Source of the DNA: Cylicocyclus nassatus
Lineage: Eukaryota; Nematoda; Chromadorea; Rhabditida; Strongylidae
Assembly: GCA_958299035.1 (NCBI GenBank)
Contig: CATQJL010000112.1
Span: 21,046,812 to 21,110,811 of the forward strand
Direction of reading: 5' to 3'
DNA: 64,000 nucleotides
Shown: piece by piece, positions 51,201-62,485 of the stretch
How the letters are laid out: each line of letters begins with the position of its first letter
How positions within the stretch are numbered: position 1 is the first letter of the stretch
Notes under the pieces: model-generated
Databases searched by the model: none
What the model saw: the letters and a program-made list of their open reading frames with translations, nothing else
What the model was told of the DNA's origin: nothing
Translations under genes and position numbers: made by a program

Positions 51201-53884
51201 AATTGAAGGGAGAAAATGGTTTCGAATACTGCGAATCTTTACGAAAATTATATGTGTTTTTTCTTGCTTTTTCATATCTATAAGCTTCAATTTGCCTCAG
51301 TGAAAACAAACGCGTATCGATTTACTGCTGCGCTTTTCACATCGGGGCTCGACATAACCTCGCTCGCTCTAATGGGACGTAAGTGTCTCATCACAAATGT
51401 ATCGTAATCCTACCGTAGCCTCTCAACTCAACACTATTGCGCTCATGCGCCTCTTATAGCCAAGCCACTAATTGACGTTGTGGCGCACATTGCAAATTGC
51501 ATTTCGTCTCCCGAATATGATTGCTTTCTTTTGCTTCTCCATCGGTTGCGGTGAAATTATCCGCTATATAATAATGGCAGGGGGGAAACTATGATGGTAT
51601 GGCGGAGGCTGAAAGATGATTAGCTTTGCGGGGAGGGAGAGTCAAACTAGAGCAGGAACTTTACTTGAGTGGAATAATTGTTCATATAACTACGAAAAAG
51701 TTCGCTAGAAGGGGATATTGAGTCTTCTGTTTGGAGACGAGCCAGCTCCAGAGCTGAATATAAACAATTTGATTATGATATGAAAAGGAAGTTGTTGTTC
51801 GGTTATACCATTCCCCATGCTTTCAATTACTTCTAAACTTGAATTTACAATAAAAAAAACTATACATTTTAGCTATATGAACTTTCTGATGATGCGAAAA
51901 GAAAGGAATGGTTGGATGATTGGCTGAGCTTCATGCACAGGATTGGTAGGTCTTCTGATACTTTTCGGTTTTTCGTCAGCCCAGAAACCAACCACCGAAT
52001 TTCGCAATTTCTGTAGCGACCTATCATAAAAATTGAAGTTATGAAGCCTAAGTCAAGCATATTCAAGATTTTTATTCGGTTGGGGAACATCTAGCTTGTT
52101 CAGCGCATCGTGCGCATGTGATACGGTATCGATAAGCTTCGTTGTGTACCTCGCGCGTCGTCGAGTGTGTGTGCGACTTATTCGCTTAGGGCCAACATCA
52201 CAGACCAATCAAATATGAAGAGATCGAGTCGACAGCTCTCCTCGCACTCGGCGCTGCGCAAACATTGAGCTTCTGATTATGTTCTGATTGTTTGACAAGT
52301 AGTTCTCGACCGATCAGATCGTTCTTTCGCGCTCATCGGCCGCAGCTTAAGAGCCAGCTTTTGATCGATTGAGTTTTCGTAGGAGTTATTTTTGGCGTAA
52401 TACATTTGAAAGCGGAGGGGAAGGGAGGGAATTGGGCCAGGAACTTTCATCGTATCATTTGCTTTTATGGAGAAAAAGGGTAAAAGCAGTGGTTCCTTTT
52501 TCTGGAAGAAAACTTGCCAGCAAGTACTCATTCTTGCAGGTAAACCAGTAACCCGAATTCCGATTATGGCTAAGCAAGTGCTAGATTTATATGAATTATA
52601 TCGCTTGGTGGTACAGCACGGAGGCCTTGTGGAAATCATTAACAAGAAGCTTTGGAGAGAAATCACTAAAGGCCTTAATCTACCCTCCAGCATTACTTCT
52701 GCTGCATTTACTCTTCGTACACAGTAAGCAATAAGCATTATGTTATCTTGGACATTCTCACCTTAAGATATTCAATTTAGATATCAGAAATATTTATACG
52801 ACTATGAATGTGAAAAGGAAGCATTATCGAATCCGTCAGATCTCCAAGCAGCCATTGATGGAAATAGACGAGAAGGTAGACATTGAGAATTCCGAATTCT
52901 GCTATGTCTTCTTAACACTAGAGTTTAGGCCGTCGTAACGCTTCAGCGCCAAATTTTGGGCCTCTCGGATACCCATTGCCGCATGCCTCGTCGGCAGCTA
53001 ATCTTCTCGGAAAGCCGTTTAATGGACTAGGAATGAGAACTGGTGAATATTTTGAGGGCTAAAAGTTGATGTATAACCATTTGAACGCGCCTACATTCGT
53101 CAGATCGGTTTTTCAGACTTTTTGGACGATGAAAACGGGTTGAGTATGTCATTACCGCAAAATAATCTCCTTGCCGCATATCGAGCCGAGCAAATGGCGA
53201 TGTTCGAAGCACAACAACGACAAATGGAAAGGGCACAGCGGTAATCAAGCCGAAAGCATCATTTTGAAATCAATAAAAGTATATCCAGAGCGGCTGCTGA
53301 GGCTGTTGCTCGACATGGTGGATTACCGTTAGCACCATCCGGACGGGCCTCACCGTCGTCTGTTGACTCAGAAGCTCCAGCAAAACGGGCACGACTTTCT
53401 GAACCTGCGGATGCACCTCCAACAGGAGGGCAGATGAAGATTACAACTAGAAAACCAGGTGAGCACTTTACTACTATTCATTAATTGTGGTTTTCATGTA
53501 CACAATAAGTCAACACATCTAAATCCGTAATTACAAGAGACACCAACATATATTTCCATCTTTTGACTTTCTTCTGCGCTTTTACAAATGAATGCGGCAA
53601 CTTTTGTTTGTAGACCATTTTTGTTGTTAGCTGTAATTTTATGTGATAAGCAAACGTACCGTATGAGAAGCAATATATCGCGTCTGAATCTGATATGAGT
53701 GTTGCAGATGTAGAAATTCTCTTGCAGATAGTTTTAAGTAATTTTCGTACGGGCGCATACAATTGCAAGGTTTCTCATTTTAGAAGGCCAACAATCCGAT
53801 AACTCTATGGTCGTCTCCATGGAAATCAACGGCGTTACCTATCAAGGTGTACTGTTTGCCCTAGAGGAAGGCACTAAGACGTAA
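48247..53884 (+). CDS. cfi-1: CFI-1, ARID3/Dead-ringer-type transcription factor
   Basis: Twelve exons join with unbroken phase to 451 residues: 48,247-48,345, 49,387-49,489, 49,542-49,627, 49,689-49,798, 49,867-49,963, 51,873-51,945, 52,540-52,723, 52,781-52,875, 52,929-53,042, 53,117-53,240, 53,289-53,458 and 53,784-53,884. The ATG follows TTTTTCAG by one base, compatible with SL trans-splicing. Residues about 165-282 form the ARID DNA-binding domain (WLDDWLSFMHRIG, PVTRIPIMAKQVLDLYELYR, EIINKKLWREITKGLNLPSS, TLRTQYQKYLYDYE). The C-terminal REKLES-type region includes LLAAYRAEQMAMFEAQQRQ and, at the end, VSMEINGVTYQGVLFA. An acidic Glu/Asn stretch precedes the ARID. In C. elegans, CFI-1 binds AT-rich DNA and helps specify sensory, command and motor neuron identity. 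A 1.9-kb intron separates exons 5 and 6. Further upstream exons cannot be excluded. Confidence 0.95.
49964..51872 (+). other. Large fifth intron of cfi-1 (1.9 kb)
   Basis: Bounded by CAG/GTAAAA and CATTTTAG. It contains a G tract near 50,590 and no alternative exon that fits phase. Open frames on the minus strand around 50,450-50,830 come from low-complexity C/G-rich sequence. Confidence 0.7.
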
Positions 53885-54069
53885 CCATTGCCTTATAAAA
53901 ATGATTCACAGAAGCTGTTAATGTTATAGTCAGGATTTGTGAAAGTAAAAAAACAGATGCCACAGGTTCTAGTTGTAGTACGTTTTCAAAATTTTCCCTA
54001 TGTGGTCTCTAGCAACGATGTAGCAACACACCCAGCATTAGTGACTTTGAATGTGATGTAACGTGCGCA

Positions 54070-54600
54070 GACATGATGCAGATGCTAGGTATGCCGTGCA
54101 ACTACGTGGTATCCTGCACCACCATGCAACAACAGGCTAATGCTGCACTGAAAGCAACTGCAAATGCTTTTGCATGGTGTTATTGCATGCAATTGTACAG
54201 TATTGTTGCACTGTTTGAGTGTTGCACGAGTTGTGCACTGCATGCAGGCGAAAGACAACTCTTGCAAATGCTGGATAAGCGGTGCAACTGCGTGCATCTT
54301 GCACTACCATACAACAACAAAGCTGCGCTGCAGCTGCATGTAGTTGGGCACTACGATGCAACTGCAAATTCTTCTGCACGGTAGTGCTGGTTCGTTGTCG
54401 TGCACTACCATACAATAATGTTTCTGATGCAACTACACATTATGCTGCACTGTTTGGGTGCACGACAACGAACCAGCAACACCGTGCAGAAGAATTTGCA
54501 GTTGCGTCGTAGTGCCCAACTACATGCAGCTGCAGCACCACTTTGGGTGCTGCATGAATTGTGCAGCATACTGCAATTTTATGAAAGGCAACCTCGGGAG
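54070..54600. repeat. TGCA-rich repeat field with a 76-bp-arm hairpin
   Basis: Degenerate TGCAACTGCA/GCACTACCATACAACAAC repeats. Within them 54,330-54,405 and 54,458-54,533 are inverted copies of 76 bases with about three mismatches around a 52-base loop. The arms start GCAGCTGCATGTAGTTGGG. Cysteine-rich ORFs on both strands come from the TGC/GCA periodicity and are not genes. Confidence 0.85.
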
Positions 54601-54609
54601 ACGGTCTTG

Positions 54610-55379
54610 ACGGTCTCCAGCGCCTCCCTGATTTTAACTTGTCTTAACACGTGACCACCCGCAAATCCTTACTTCTCCTGCTTTGCTTAGACAAAAGCCG
54701 CCGCAGGGTGTCGCGCGTGGCGGTGGTCGTGGAAAGCATCACTGTCTTGTGAATCGTCCTAAACCCGTCGCATTCGGATTGTTGCTACACTGCTGTGGGG
54801 ACCAGTTCACTCTGTTTACTCGCAATCTTCCATATGGTTTAGCCATGCCATTTCTTACTCCTGAAACCTACTGCAGATTGCATATGATGACTAAGATGAT
54901 CATAACAAATACTTAATGTACCCTTTCCCGTCCTGTATATGTACCCCCATCTGCATGACATTTCAAAACATATGGTTGTCTTTTTTCTTGTTTTATTTTC
55001 CTAGGATTTTTCATTAAGAGTATAATAATCCCAGATTCGTCATTGTTGCTTATTTCTTGTCTGAGAGCAATAGCATTTGTACGAAATCATGATATACAAC
55101 TTTCCTTCACCCAAATGATTTCTAGTTGTGAGCTTATTCTTGGTGACTCCCTTTTCTTCATTTGTGTTTTTTTTTTGTATTTATTTGTGAGGTTATGTTT
55201 GTAGAGATTCTTACTATGGAAACGAGGTGAGGTCGAGTAAAATACTTCACTCGACTTCTCTTTTGTCTAGGAAGGATGTCTGACAAAGAATAGATGATTG
55301 TCTCGATTCGATTGTCCTTACCCTTTGATCTACTCGAACGACGTTCATAAATGGCGTCTATAATGTGACATTAGCTTTT
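54610..55379. other. Non-coding between cfi-1 and the retrotransposon cluster
   Basis: No supported exon. A GGVARGGGRGK-like frame after TTTGCTTAG near 54,690 hits stops quickly and is not called. Confidence 0.35.
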
Positions 55380-55594
55380 TGTAGTAGAACGCGTTGAGTT
55401 GTTGACGATTTATTAGAAAAACACAAGAGTTCCTCCTCTGCCTATCGGCGTACATGCCGAGGGTTCACTAGGAATAGTTCCATAACAACACACAACTATA
55501 TCAAAGTGCGGCGGGTACGCCGCAACTACAGAGACCATATCGACCTAGCCTATAGTGAGCGAGCAAGTTCAATATAAAAGACGGCTCTACAACA
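55380..55594 (-). repeat. Gypsy 3' LTR (215 bp, complete)
   Basis: On the minus strand it begins TGTTGTAGAGCC and ends CTACTACA. It contains a TATA-type CTTTTATA at 55,573-55,580 and AATAAA at 55,409-55,414. The first 139 bases on the plus strand match the right-hand LTR with few differences. Confidence 0.92.
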
Positions 55595-55604
55595 CCTCCC
55601 TCCT
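55595..55604 (-). other. Gypsy polypurine tract
   Basis: AGGAGGGAGG on the minus strand, immediately before the 3' LTR. This is the expected position of the plus-strand primer. Confidence 0.85.
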
Positions 55605-56537
55605 AAGATGAACAACGGTACATCTTACAATAAGGATCTACTTGCAGACGTTCTGGTGGGCGACGATGGCGACTTGGTCTGGTTGATGACGTAGTTGACG
55701 TTGCATGGTGTTCAGCGATGTCCATACCATTGTCCAATCGGCCTTCTTCGGAACGCATGGTGTGCGATGAGTCACGACGGCGATCCATACTTGATCCACT
55801 GCGCATCTGGTTCGCATGTCGTCTCCATAACTGGTTGTCTTCCGTAAGCACATCGTATACGGCTTTTCCGTAGCGTTTCTTCACACGCGCTGGAATCCAT
55901 TTTTCACATCCAGAGCGAAAATCACGTACCCACACGTCTTCTTGTGGTTGGTACGCTTTCTTCCGTGCTCCATGATGACTTTTAAACTGCTTCTCCATGG
56001 TTTCATTTGCCACCTTTCCTTCTTCTTTGGAATCTTCATCTAACAGCGACAGCGGTGTCCTCATCTTACGTCCCAGTAGCAGTTCGGCCGGCGAAAGTTG
56101 TCCAGGGGTAGACGTCGAGGGCGTTCTTCGATAGCATCGCAAAAATTCTGCTAGCTTCTGTGCCGTCCCTCCCTCCTTGATTTTCTGAAAAGTTCTCTTG
56201 AAGATATCCACAGACCTCTCGGCTTGACCATTCGATTGTAGATGGAACGGAGGCGAGCGCATATGCTTGATTCCTTGCTCTTCGCAGAAGTCTTGGAATT
56301 CCTTTGCCGTAAACTGTGTTCCATTGTCCGACACGGTTACTCGCGGATTTCCAAATCTTGCGAAGAGTAGTCTGGGTTCCTTCAAGTTTGCAGCAGTCGA
56401 CGATGACGACATTTCTAGCACTTCCGGCCATTTTGAGTACGCATCGACTATGACGAGATACATCTTTCCATTTAGTGGTCCCGCATAGTCAATGTGGATT
56501 CGATTCCATGGTTTTTCTTCCATTTTCCATAAATGCA
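55603..56537 (-). pseudogene. Gypsy integrase core and C-terminal part
   Basis: An open frame with the retroviral-type integrase core: IDYAGPLNGKMYLVIVDAYSKW with the first Asp, VSDNGTQFTAKEF with the second, and SNGQAERSVDIFKRT with the Glu. A basic C-terminal tail follows. It is cut off from its zinc-binding N-terminus (60,390-60,592) by the BEL/Pao insertion. The stop codon abuts the polypurine tract. Confidence 0.9.
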
Positions 56538-56542
56538 GTACT

Positions 56543-57164
56543 TGTACGGAGGTTCGGTGTCTTATATCGGACTGTACGTTTTTGTTTGTTGCCACGCGGG
56601 ACTTTGATTGTTTGTTGCACTGCGCGCACAGTACCTCAAACTTGGGTAATTAAACCTTTATTAGAAAATTTATCAACACATAAACGCGACTCTACAAGCA
56701 ATCGATAATGAACAGTAATGAGCATAAATAATGAGCAACTATAAGCATTCTGGAATCCAACAAATAAACAGACCTGTGACTAAGCCTAGAATATGCCTGT
56801 GACTTTAACTATATAGAAGCTATCTGTGAATCTATGGAGAACGCATAACATGCCACTAAAATCGGTGATTGCTATGCATCTGAGCGAAAGGAGCAAAATG
56901 TCAACGGTGAGCTAAAAGCAATTATAAGAATGAGAAATGATGAAGAAGTGGAAGATTAGCTACATTGAGAAATAAAATTGAAAGGGAGGAATTGCAACAT
57001 GGCATTCTACGAAAATGTTTCTCTAAACTGCTTCTATCTTCTTTTATACGCTTTTAGCTCAGCCTCCACATTCCACAGATAGTCAGCTGTAGCTCTGCGC
57101 CAGATGTTGATTGCTGTGACTCATATCAGGCGCAAAGAACATACGAACTGCGAAAGTTCGTATA
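56543..57164 (-). repeat. BEL/Pao 3' LTR (622 bp)
   Basis: Plus-strand ends TGTACGGAGG and GTTCGTATA. Same length as the partner at 59,763-60,384. Confidence 0.93.
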
Positions 57165-57172
57165 CTCCGGCC

Positions 57173-59647
57173 TCAACGACGAGAAGAGGGATTAGAATTC
57201 TCCTTACTGTGCGTCAACTCCCTATGCTCGCTCCCTCTTTCGGTTTCCATCTTGCGCAACTCTTCCCTGCACTCGTCAATTCGGTTTTCGATTTCTTTAC
57301 GACGCTGTCGCAACTGTTCCACTTTATCCGGGAGTGAACAGATACTCACATGGTGGTCGTTTGCGCTTCCTCGTCCTGATCTTGTGCAGTAGAAACATTG
57401 AGATGGTCTGAGACAGGCATCCGGGTGTTGATTCAGGCATTGATGGCAACGGCTTTCGCGGTCCAGTAGTGAAATTCGATCCGTGACTGAGGTTACCCTT
57501 GGACACGCGTCTGAGAAGTGTTTTCCTGCCTCCTTGCAGTATATGCACATGAGTGCGCCAGTGGTACCCCTATCGCCCAACCGACGTTCTGGGCATGAGA
57601 GATTTTGCATCTCTTTTTGCACTTTGTCCCATTCTTCTTGGTGTTCAATGAAGAGTTCCTCGTATTTGTGTTTCCTTTGAGTAGCCGGACTCTTCGGCAC
57701 TGGTCTTTTTCGCTTCCGATCTTCGGAGCTGTGTCCGTGCCTCTCATCTCCGCTGCTGTATCTTTGAGAGTCGTTCGCGGTTGCTCTGACCTCCCTTCCT
57801 ACAGTTACATCCTTAACTTGTCTTAGCAGCCTTGCTGACTCTCGACCCATCCTTTCGGCTTCTTCTTTCATCTGTGCTCCTAGTCCGAGGATCTGCTGCT
57901 CCAGGCAACGCAGCTTCTGATGAACGTTTCTGTGCTCTGCTTGTGTTTCCTCTTTTATTGCTTGCAGGCATCTTTCTCTATTCTGTGTCAACTGGTTCTG
58001 AATGTCCAGGTATAAAGTCTGAATCCAGCTTCTGGTTTCTTCATGCTGTCCGCGGATGTCTTGTGTCAACTGCGCTATCATCTCTCTGATTTCGTTGAGA
58101 GATCCTTCGTTTCGTCCGCTATTACGCCACTCGTGGTCCTGCCTCTGGCGTCTCATTTCATCTTTCAATCCTGCGATCGAATCTCTGATCTCCTTCATCT
58201 GCCAATCAGACGCTCCGTGTCCACTCCCTTGTCTATCGCCTCGTTGTCGGTGAAGTTCATCTATGAGTAATTTTATTCCTTCCGTCATTTCTTTCACCAA
58301 CTGGGCCTCTTTGCCTGTGCCTCTTAGTAATTCCCCTTTCACGTCATGAACTTCCTCCGATTCTTCATTCAGAAGGACATCATAGCCGAGACGAATGTTG
58401 CGCAGAATTGGACCAATGGTCTCCTTCTTGTAAAATCGTTTAACCTGCTTCGGCTGTGGATAGCCTGGCTCTCTTAGCTTGCTCACCGAGCATATTGCTG
58501 TGTGGTGCTTTTTGTGGCACTTTCTGCAGTTGACGCTTGGGCACGACGCCACTCTATGATTCGCAGACCCACAATTGAGGCACCTGTTGGATTCAAGGAG
58601 GAACCTTTTCTTTTGTGCTGCTGTGGGAATGTCTGGGCAGAATGTCCATCTGTGTCCACTTCGTCCACAGCGCTCGCACCCTATGCTTTGTGTTCCTCCA
58701 CTTCTCGGCTCTGTGCTTCTTCTATATTGTCGAGCTTCTGCCGAGAATCTATCGTTCAGTTCTTCTTCTTGAGAAATTAGCTCGTCAATGGCGTCTAGCC
58801 ATTGGTTCAGTGTCCATTCCTGACGATCTTCGTTTTTCAGCTGTTTTTCCAACGCCGCTCTTCGTATGCGTACATGGAATTTATCCAAAAAAGTCTCGAT
58901 TGTCAGTTCATTATCCAATTGCTGCTCGTGTTCTTGCAGCTGTGTTGCTATTGTGCTTAGCTGGTTCCATAATTGCCTTTGCTCCAACGTGCTAGGACCT
59001 CTTGCTGAACAGTTCTTCAGGTTTTTGTTCAGCTGCCTCACTATCCCGCTTTTATTTCCATATCGCTTAGTCAGGTGTTCCACGGCTTTCTCATAGTTGC
59101 TGGCCGATACGAAGAATCGCGAAACCGATTGTTTCGCCTCCCCACTTAGCGAGCTAAGCAGATAGTTGAACTTCTGGAGATCTGTGAAATTTTGGTCGTG
59201 CACGTTGGCTTTGAATAAGGCCCAAAAATTATCCCATTCTCATTTCTTTCCTGTAAATATAGGAATGGGGATAACTGGGAGCTTGCTGAGAGCTACAGAA
59301 CATTGGTGGTTTGTTCCACTTGTTCTGTAAGTGCTACTTATTCGGTTCTCCAGTGAGGACCTGTGCGCGTGCAGTTTCATTATGGTTGCATGAGTTCTTT
59401 CGATGTACTTGTCGAGACAATCTTCTTCTTCATCTGTCGTTTCCGTTGCTTCATCGAAGGCCTTGGTTAAGTTTAGCAGAGACTTTTCCAAGAGGTCAAT
59501 GTTCCTCTGGCACGTATCTGCGTCTCTTTCCCAAACCCAACTTTCCCCCTCTGATTGGGGTACCTGGCTAGATTCCTGTAGCCATTGCAAGGCTGCTTCA
59601 TTTCTTTTGGTTACCAGTCCTTTAAGCGACCTAATTGTGCTAGCCAT
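57173..59647 (-). pseudogene. BEL/Pao gag polyprotein with one in-frame TGA
   Basis: One frame from an ATG at 59,645-59,647 to a TGA at 57,173-57,175, broken only by a TGA at 59,240-59,242. It has a coiled N-terminal part (about 135 residues), then the DUF1759-type capsid-like region of BEL/Pao gag (FNYLLSSLSGEAKQSVSRF and on). A first zinc-knuckle group lies about 176-237 residues after the TGA-proximal start (CERCGRSGHRWTFC, CLNCGSANHRVASC, CRKCHKKHHTAIC). A long Gln/Glu/Arg-rich coiled-coil stretch and a basic RKRKRPVPKSP segment follow, then a second cysteine group at about 550-622 (CIYCKEAGKHFSDAC, CHQCLNQHPDAC, CFYCTRSG). The final segment is a charged helix. The TGA is either a young nonsense mutation or a read-through site. 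Plus-strand ORFs opposite it are shadows. Confidence 0.88.
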
Positions 59648-59762
59648 GCTTGGGTTAGTTTGTCTGAAGCTGTGCGTTAAGCTGTGAGCTCATGCAGTGT
59701 TAGCAATTGAAGCGTTAATTGAGTGCAACAATTCGTACCTGTGTTTGACCGGATGCACCAAT

Positions 59763-60384
59763 TGTACGGGGGTTCGGTGTCTTATATCGGACTGTACGTT
59801 GTTGTTTGTTGCCACGCGGGACTTTGATTGTTTGTTGCACTGCGCGCACAGTACCTCAAACTTGGGTAATTAAACCTTTATTAGAAAATTTATCAACACA
59901 TAAACGCGACTCTACAAGCAATCGATAATAAACAGTAATGAGCATAAATAATGAGCAACTATAAGCATTCTGGAATCCAACAAATAAACAGACCTGTGAC
60001 TAAGCCTAGAATATGCCTGTGACTTTAACTATATAGAAGCTATCTGTGAATCTATGGAGAACGCATAACATGCCACTAAAATCGGTGATTGCTATGCATC
60101 TGAGCGAAAGGAGCAAAATGTCAACGGTGAGCTAAAAGCAATTATAAGAATGAGAAATGATGAAGAAGTGGAAGATTAGCTACATTGAGAAATAAAATTG
60201 AAAGGGAGGAATTGCAACATGGCATTCTACGAAAATGTTTCTCTAAACTGCTTCTATCTTCTTTTATACGCTTTTAGCTCAGCCTCCACATTCCACAGAT
60301 AGTCAGCTGTAGCTCTGCGCCAGATGTTGATTGCTGTGACTCATATCAGGCGCAAAGAACATACGAACTGCGAAAGTTCGTATA
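59763..60384 (-). repeat. BEL/Pao 5' LTR (622 bp)
   Basis: Near-identical to 56,543-57,164. Visible differences are in the first 60 bases and one A/G change near 59,930. It is followed on the minus strand by the primer-binding site. Confidence 0.93.
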
Positions 60385-60389
60385 GTACT

Positions 60390-60592
60390 GTCTTCATTGG
60401 CATCTTGGCTGCTTCTTGACATTCCCTACAGCGGCGCACTGAGTCTTCGATGTTTCTGTTGATGCCCATCCAGTATGCGAATCCTCTCGCGAGCATCTTC
60501 ATCCTTGTCATTCCAGGGTGTCCCTCGTGTAACTGCTTCAAAACCTCTTGTCGCAGCGAGACTGGAATAACTATTCTGTGGCCAAAGTACAA
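60390..60592 (-). pseudogene. Gypsy integrase zinc-binding N-terminal part
   Basis: HEGHPGMTRMKMLARGFAYW followed by CRECQEAAK gives the HHCC arrangement of integrase N-termini. It is preceded in the same frame by a TGA at 60,596-60,598 that separates it from RNase H, and followed by the BEL/Pao target duplication. Confidence 0.85.
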
Positions 60593-60595
60593 ACA

Positions 60596-61348
60596 TCAAT
60601 TTTGCACTGATAAACTCTCGCCCAGTGCTCTCCAGTTTCCGATATCTCCTTTCGGCTTGGACGGCCACGATCCTGACTGTATCATTTGTATAACCTCCAT
60701 GATGTTTTCGTCCTTATGGGATTCCTCTTCAATCTTACTCCTGGTCACTGGCAGCGCTCGCACAGCGGCAGCTTGAACGCCTTGCACATCTTCTTCTATC
60801 TTCGCTATCACGACGTCCTCAGTTTGGAATGGCCGTGGAGGGATCAATCGAGACAATGCATCGGCTTGTCCGAATTCGGTCGTCTTCTGGTACTCCAAAT
60901 CGAAGTCGTATGCGAGAAGAATAAGTTTCCATCGTTGCAATCTGTTCGCTGTGTACACAGGTACCATCTTCTTCGGCCCAAAAATGTGCAGCAGCGGCTT
61001 GCGGTCAGTGAGCAGCCTAAATCGGCGTCCGTATATATATCGATGGAACTTACGCACTGCGAAAACCAGTGCAAGTCCTTCTTTTTCAATTTGTCCATAA
61101 TTCTTTTCGGCGGCTGTGAGGCTCCGGCTTGCATGGCAAATCGCCTTTTCCGATCTATCGGGCATCTTGTGTAAGATCACAGCTCCAATTCCGTAATCCG
61201 ATGCGTCGGCAGCTACTACTATCTGCAATTTAGGGTCGAAAAGTGTAAGGAGTAGATTCGAAGCCAAAGCTTTTTTAGCACGCTCGAATGCGTTTTGACA
61301 TTCCTTTGTCCACTCGAACCTTGCTTCCTTCTTGAGCAGTGCGTCCAA
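60596..61348 (-). pseudogene. Gypsy RNase H
   Basis: An Asp-containing start VVAADASDYGIGAVILHKM, then EKNYGQIEKEGLALVFAVRK, LLTDRKPLLHIF and QADALSRL. These are the typical order of Ty3/gypsy RNase H blocks. The reading frame upstream is shifted near 61,400 relative to the reverse transcriptase thumb. Confidence 0.88.
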
Positions 61349-61680
61349 GGGTGCAGGAGCTGGCGCATCTCTGCTACAGTCCGTAGTAGTTGATCATGCC
61401 GAGAAAGGAACGGACATCCTATGTTCTTCGGCGCTGGCATTTGCTGGATGACCTCAATTTTCTTCGGATCCGGCCGGCGTCCGTTCTTTTCGATAATGCA
61501 GCCTAAGTAGCAAATTTCTGGCATCAGAAAGTTGCATTTTTCCAACCTGACATGGAATCCATAGTCCTTGATTCGCTTGAAAAGAGCTTCCAAATTTTGG
61601 CGATGCTCTTCGTAACTCCTTCCCGTGATGATGATGTCATCGAGATAAGCGGCTACTCCGTCAAGTCCGCTTATCATGGA
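61219..61680 (-). pseudogene. Gypsy reverse transcriptase, palm (YLDD) and thumb part
   Basis: It begins just after the small insertion and contains the catalytic box AAYLDDIIITG (YLDD at about 61,636-61,647), then GFHVRLEKCNFL and YLGCIIEKNG. The frame shifts near 61,400 and continues in RNase H. Separated from fingers/palm (61,865-62,485) by the 161-bp insertion. Confidence 0.9.
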
Positions 61681-61691
61681 ATCCATAATCT

Positions 61692-61852
61692 CGACTCGTC
61701 TGCCGCGACTGTCTATTTTCGGTGCAGACTACTCGAGTTGCAGTGGTCTTCCGGCCTCTGAGGAAGACGAAAGGCGTCGAAACGTAAGGCCGTGATTGGA
61801 AGAAATAAAGACCACTTCTCAAACCTGTACGGCACAAAAGAAATTTGAACTT
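61692..61852 (+). mobile_element. 161-bp retroposon-like insertion with 12-bp target duplication
   Basis: AATCCATAATCT is repeated exactly at 61,680-61,691 and 61,853-61,864, flanking the insert in the reverse transcriptase. The insert contains CTGAGGA, a short GACG/CGTC hairpin, then GAAAC, and further on AATAAA at 61,804-61,809. The core resembles a hammerhead-ribozyme layout such as those found in Penelope-like elements, but it has an extra A before the helix, so the match is imperfect. A SINE or LINE 3' fragment is the alternative. Confidence 0.7.
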
Positions 61853-61864
61853 AATCCATAATCT

Positions 61865-62485
61865 GTTGGAATATGCCTGGCGCGGATTTTACAAAAGGTA
61901 GGCGATTGTAGCGATACAATCCCTTGTGTGTATTGATGGTTAGCATCTCTCTCGATGCTTCCTCAACTTCCACCTGTAGATAAGCTTCGGCCAGGTCGAG
62001 TTGTGTGAAGAGCTGGCCTCCGTTTAGTTTTGCGAACACCTCCTCCGACGTGGGCATTGGGTGCTGATGCAGCTGCAAAGCATCATTCAATCCTGTCGAG
62101 AAGTCGGCACATAGACGAATTTTGCCATTTTTCTTCTTGACGGCGACCACTGGCGCGGCCCACTCTGAGTGTTCGACCGGAGAAATGACTCCTTCGGTTA
62201 CCAAGCGATCGATTTCGGCTTCCAGTTCCGGTGCTGACGCGTAAGGCACCGGTCGCTTCTTCTTGAAGACTGGAACAGCATCGCTTTCCAAGACTAATTT
62301 TGCCTTACTCTTCGTGCACTTTCCCAAGTCGCTGTTGAAGACTTCACCATACTTCTTCATCAAGTCGGCGACCACTTCGGCTTGGAACTTCTCTTCGCTT
62401 GTCACCTTTCTGCAATGGTAATTGTCCTTCAGTTTTTTGTATGCCGGCAGCTGGATGCACCATTCCAGTCCCAACAGATTAAAGC
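61865..62485 (-). pseudogene. Gypsy reverse transcriptase, N-terminal part
   Basis: It starts at the end of the protease-like segment (NLLGLEW) and runs through a pol linker to EAEIDRLVTEGVISPVEHSE, WAAPVVAVKKKNGKIRLCAD, FTQLDLAEAYLQVEV and LPFVKSAPGIFQQIMD. The family motif LPFG has lost its Gly codon. Interrupted by the 161-bp insertion. Confidence 0.88.

Larger units (their letters stand above)
56543..60384 (-). mobile_element. Pol-less BEL/Pao LTR element (3,842 bp)
   Basis: Two 622-bp LTRs (56,543-57,164 and 59,763-60,384) differ at about three positions by eye. They are flanked by a perfect 5-bp duplication GTACT (56,538-56,542 and 60,385-60,389). A primer-binding site starting TTGGTGCATCCGG lies two bases inside the right LTR. 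The interior encodes only a gag-type protein whose TGA lies 8 bases from the left LTR; protease, reverse transcriptase, RNase H and integrase are all missing. The near-identity of the LTRs implies a recent insertion, presumably mobilised by a full-length relative. Confidence 0.92.

Noticed and set aside
52277..52738. 153-codon minus-strand ORF
   Set aside because: Antisense to the main ARID exon of cfi-1.
54073..54512. Cysteine-rich ORFs on both strands
   Set aside because: Produced by TGCA-periodic repeats and the hairpin; not a secreted peptide gene.
57483..59687. Several plus-strand ORFs of 60-126 codons
   Set aside because: Shadows opposite the BEL/Pao gag.
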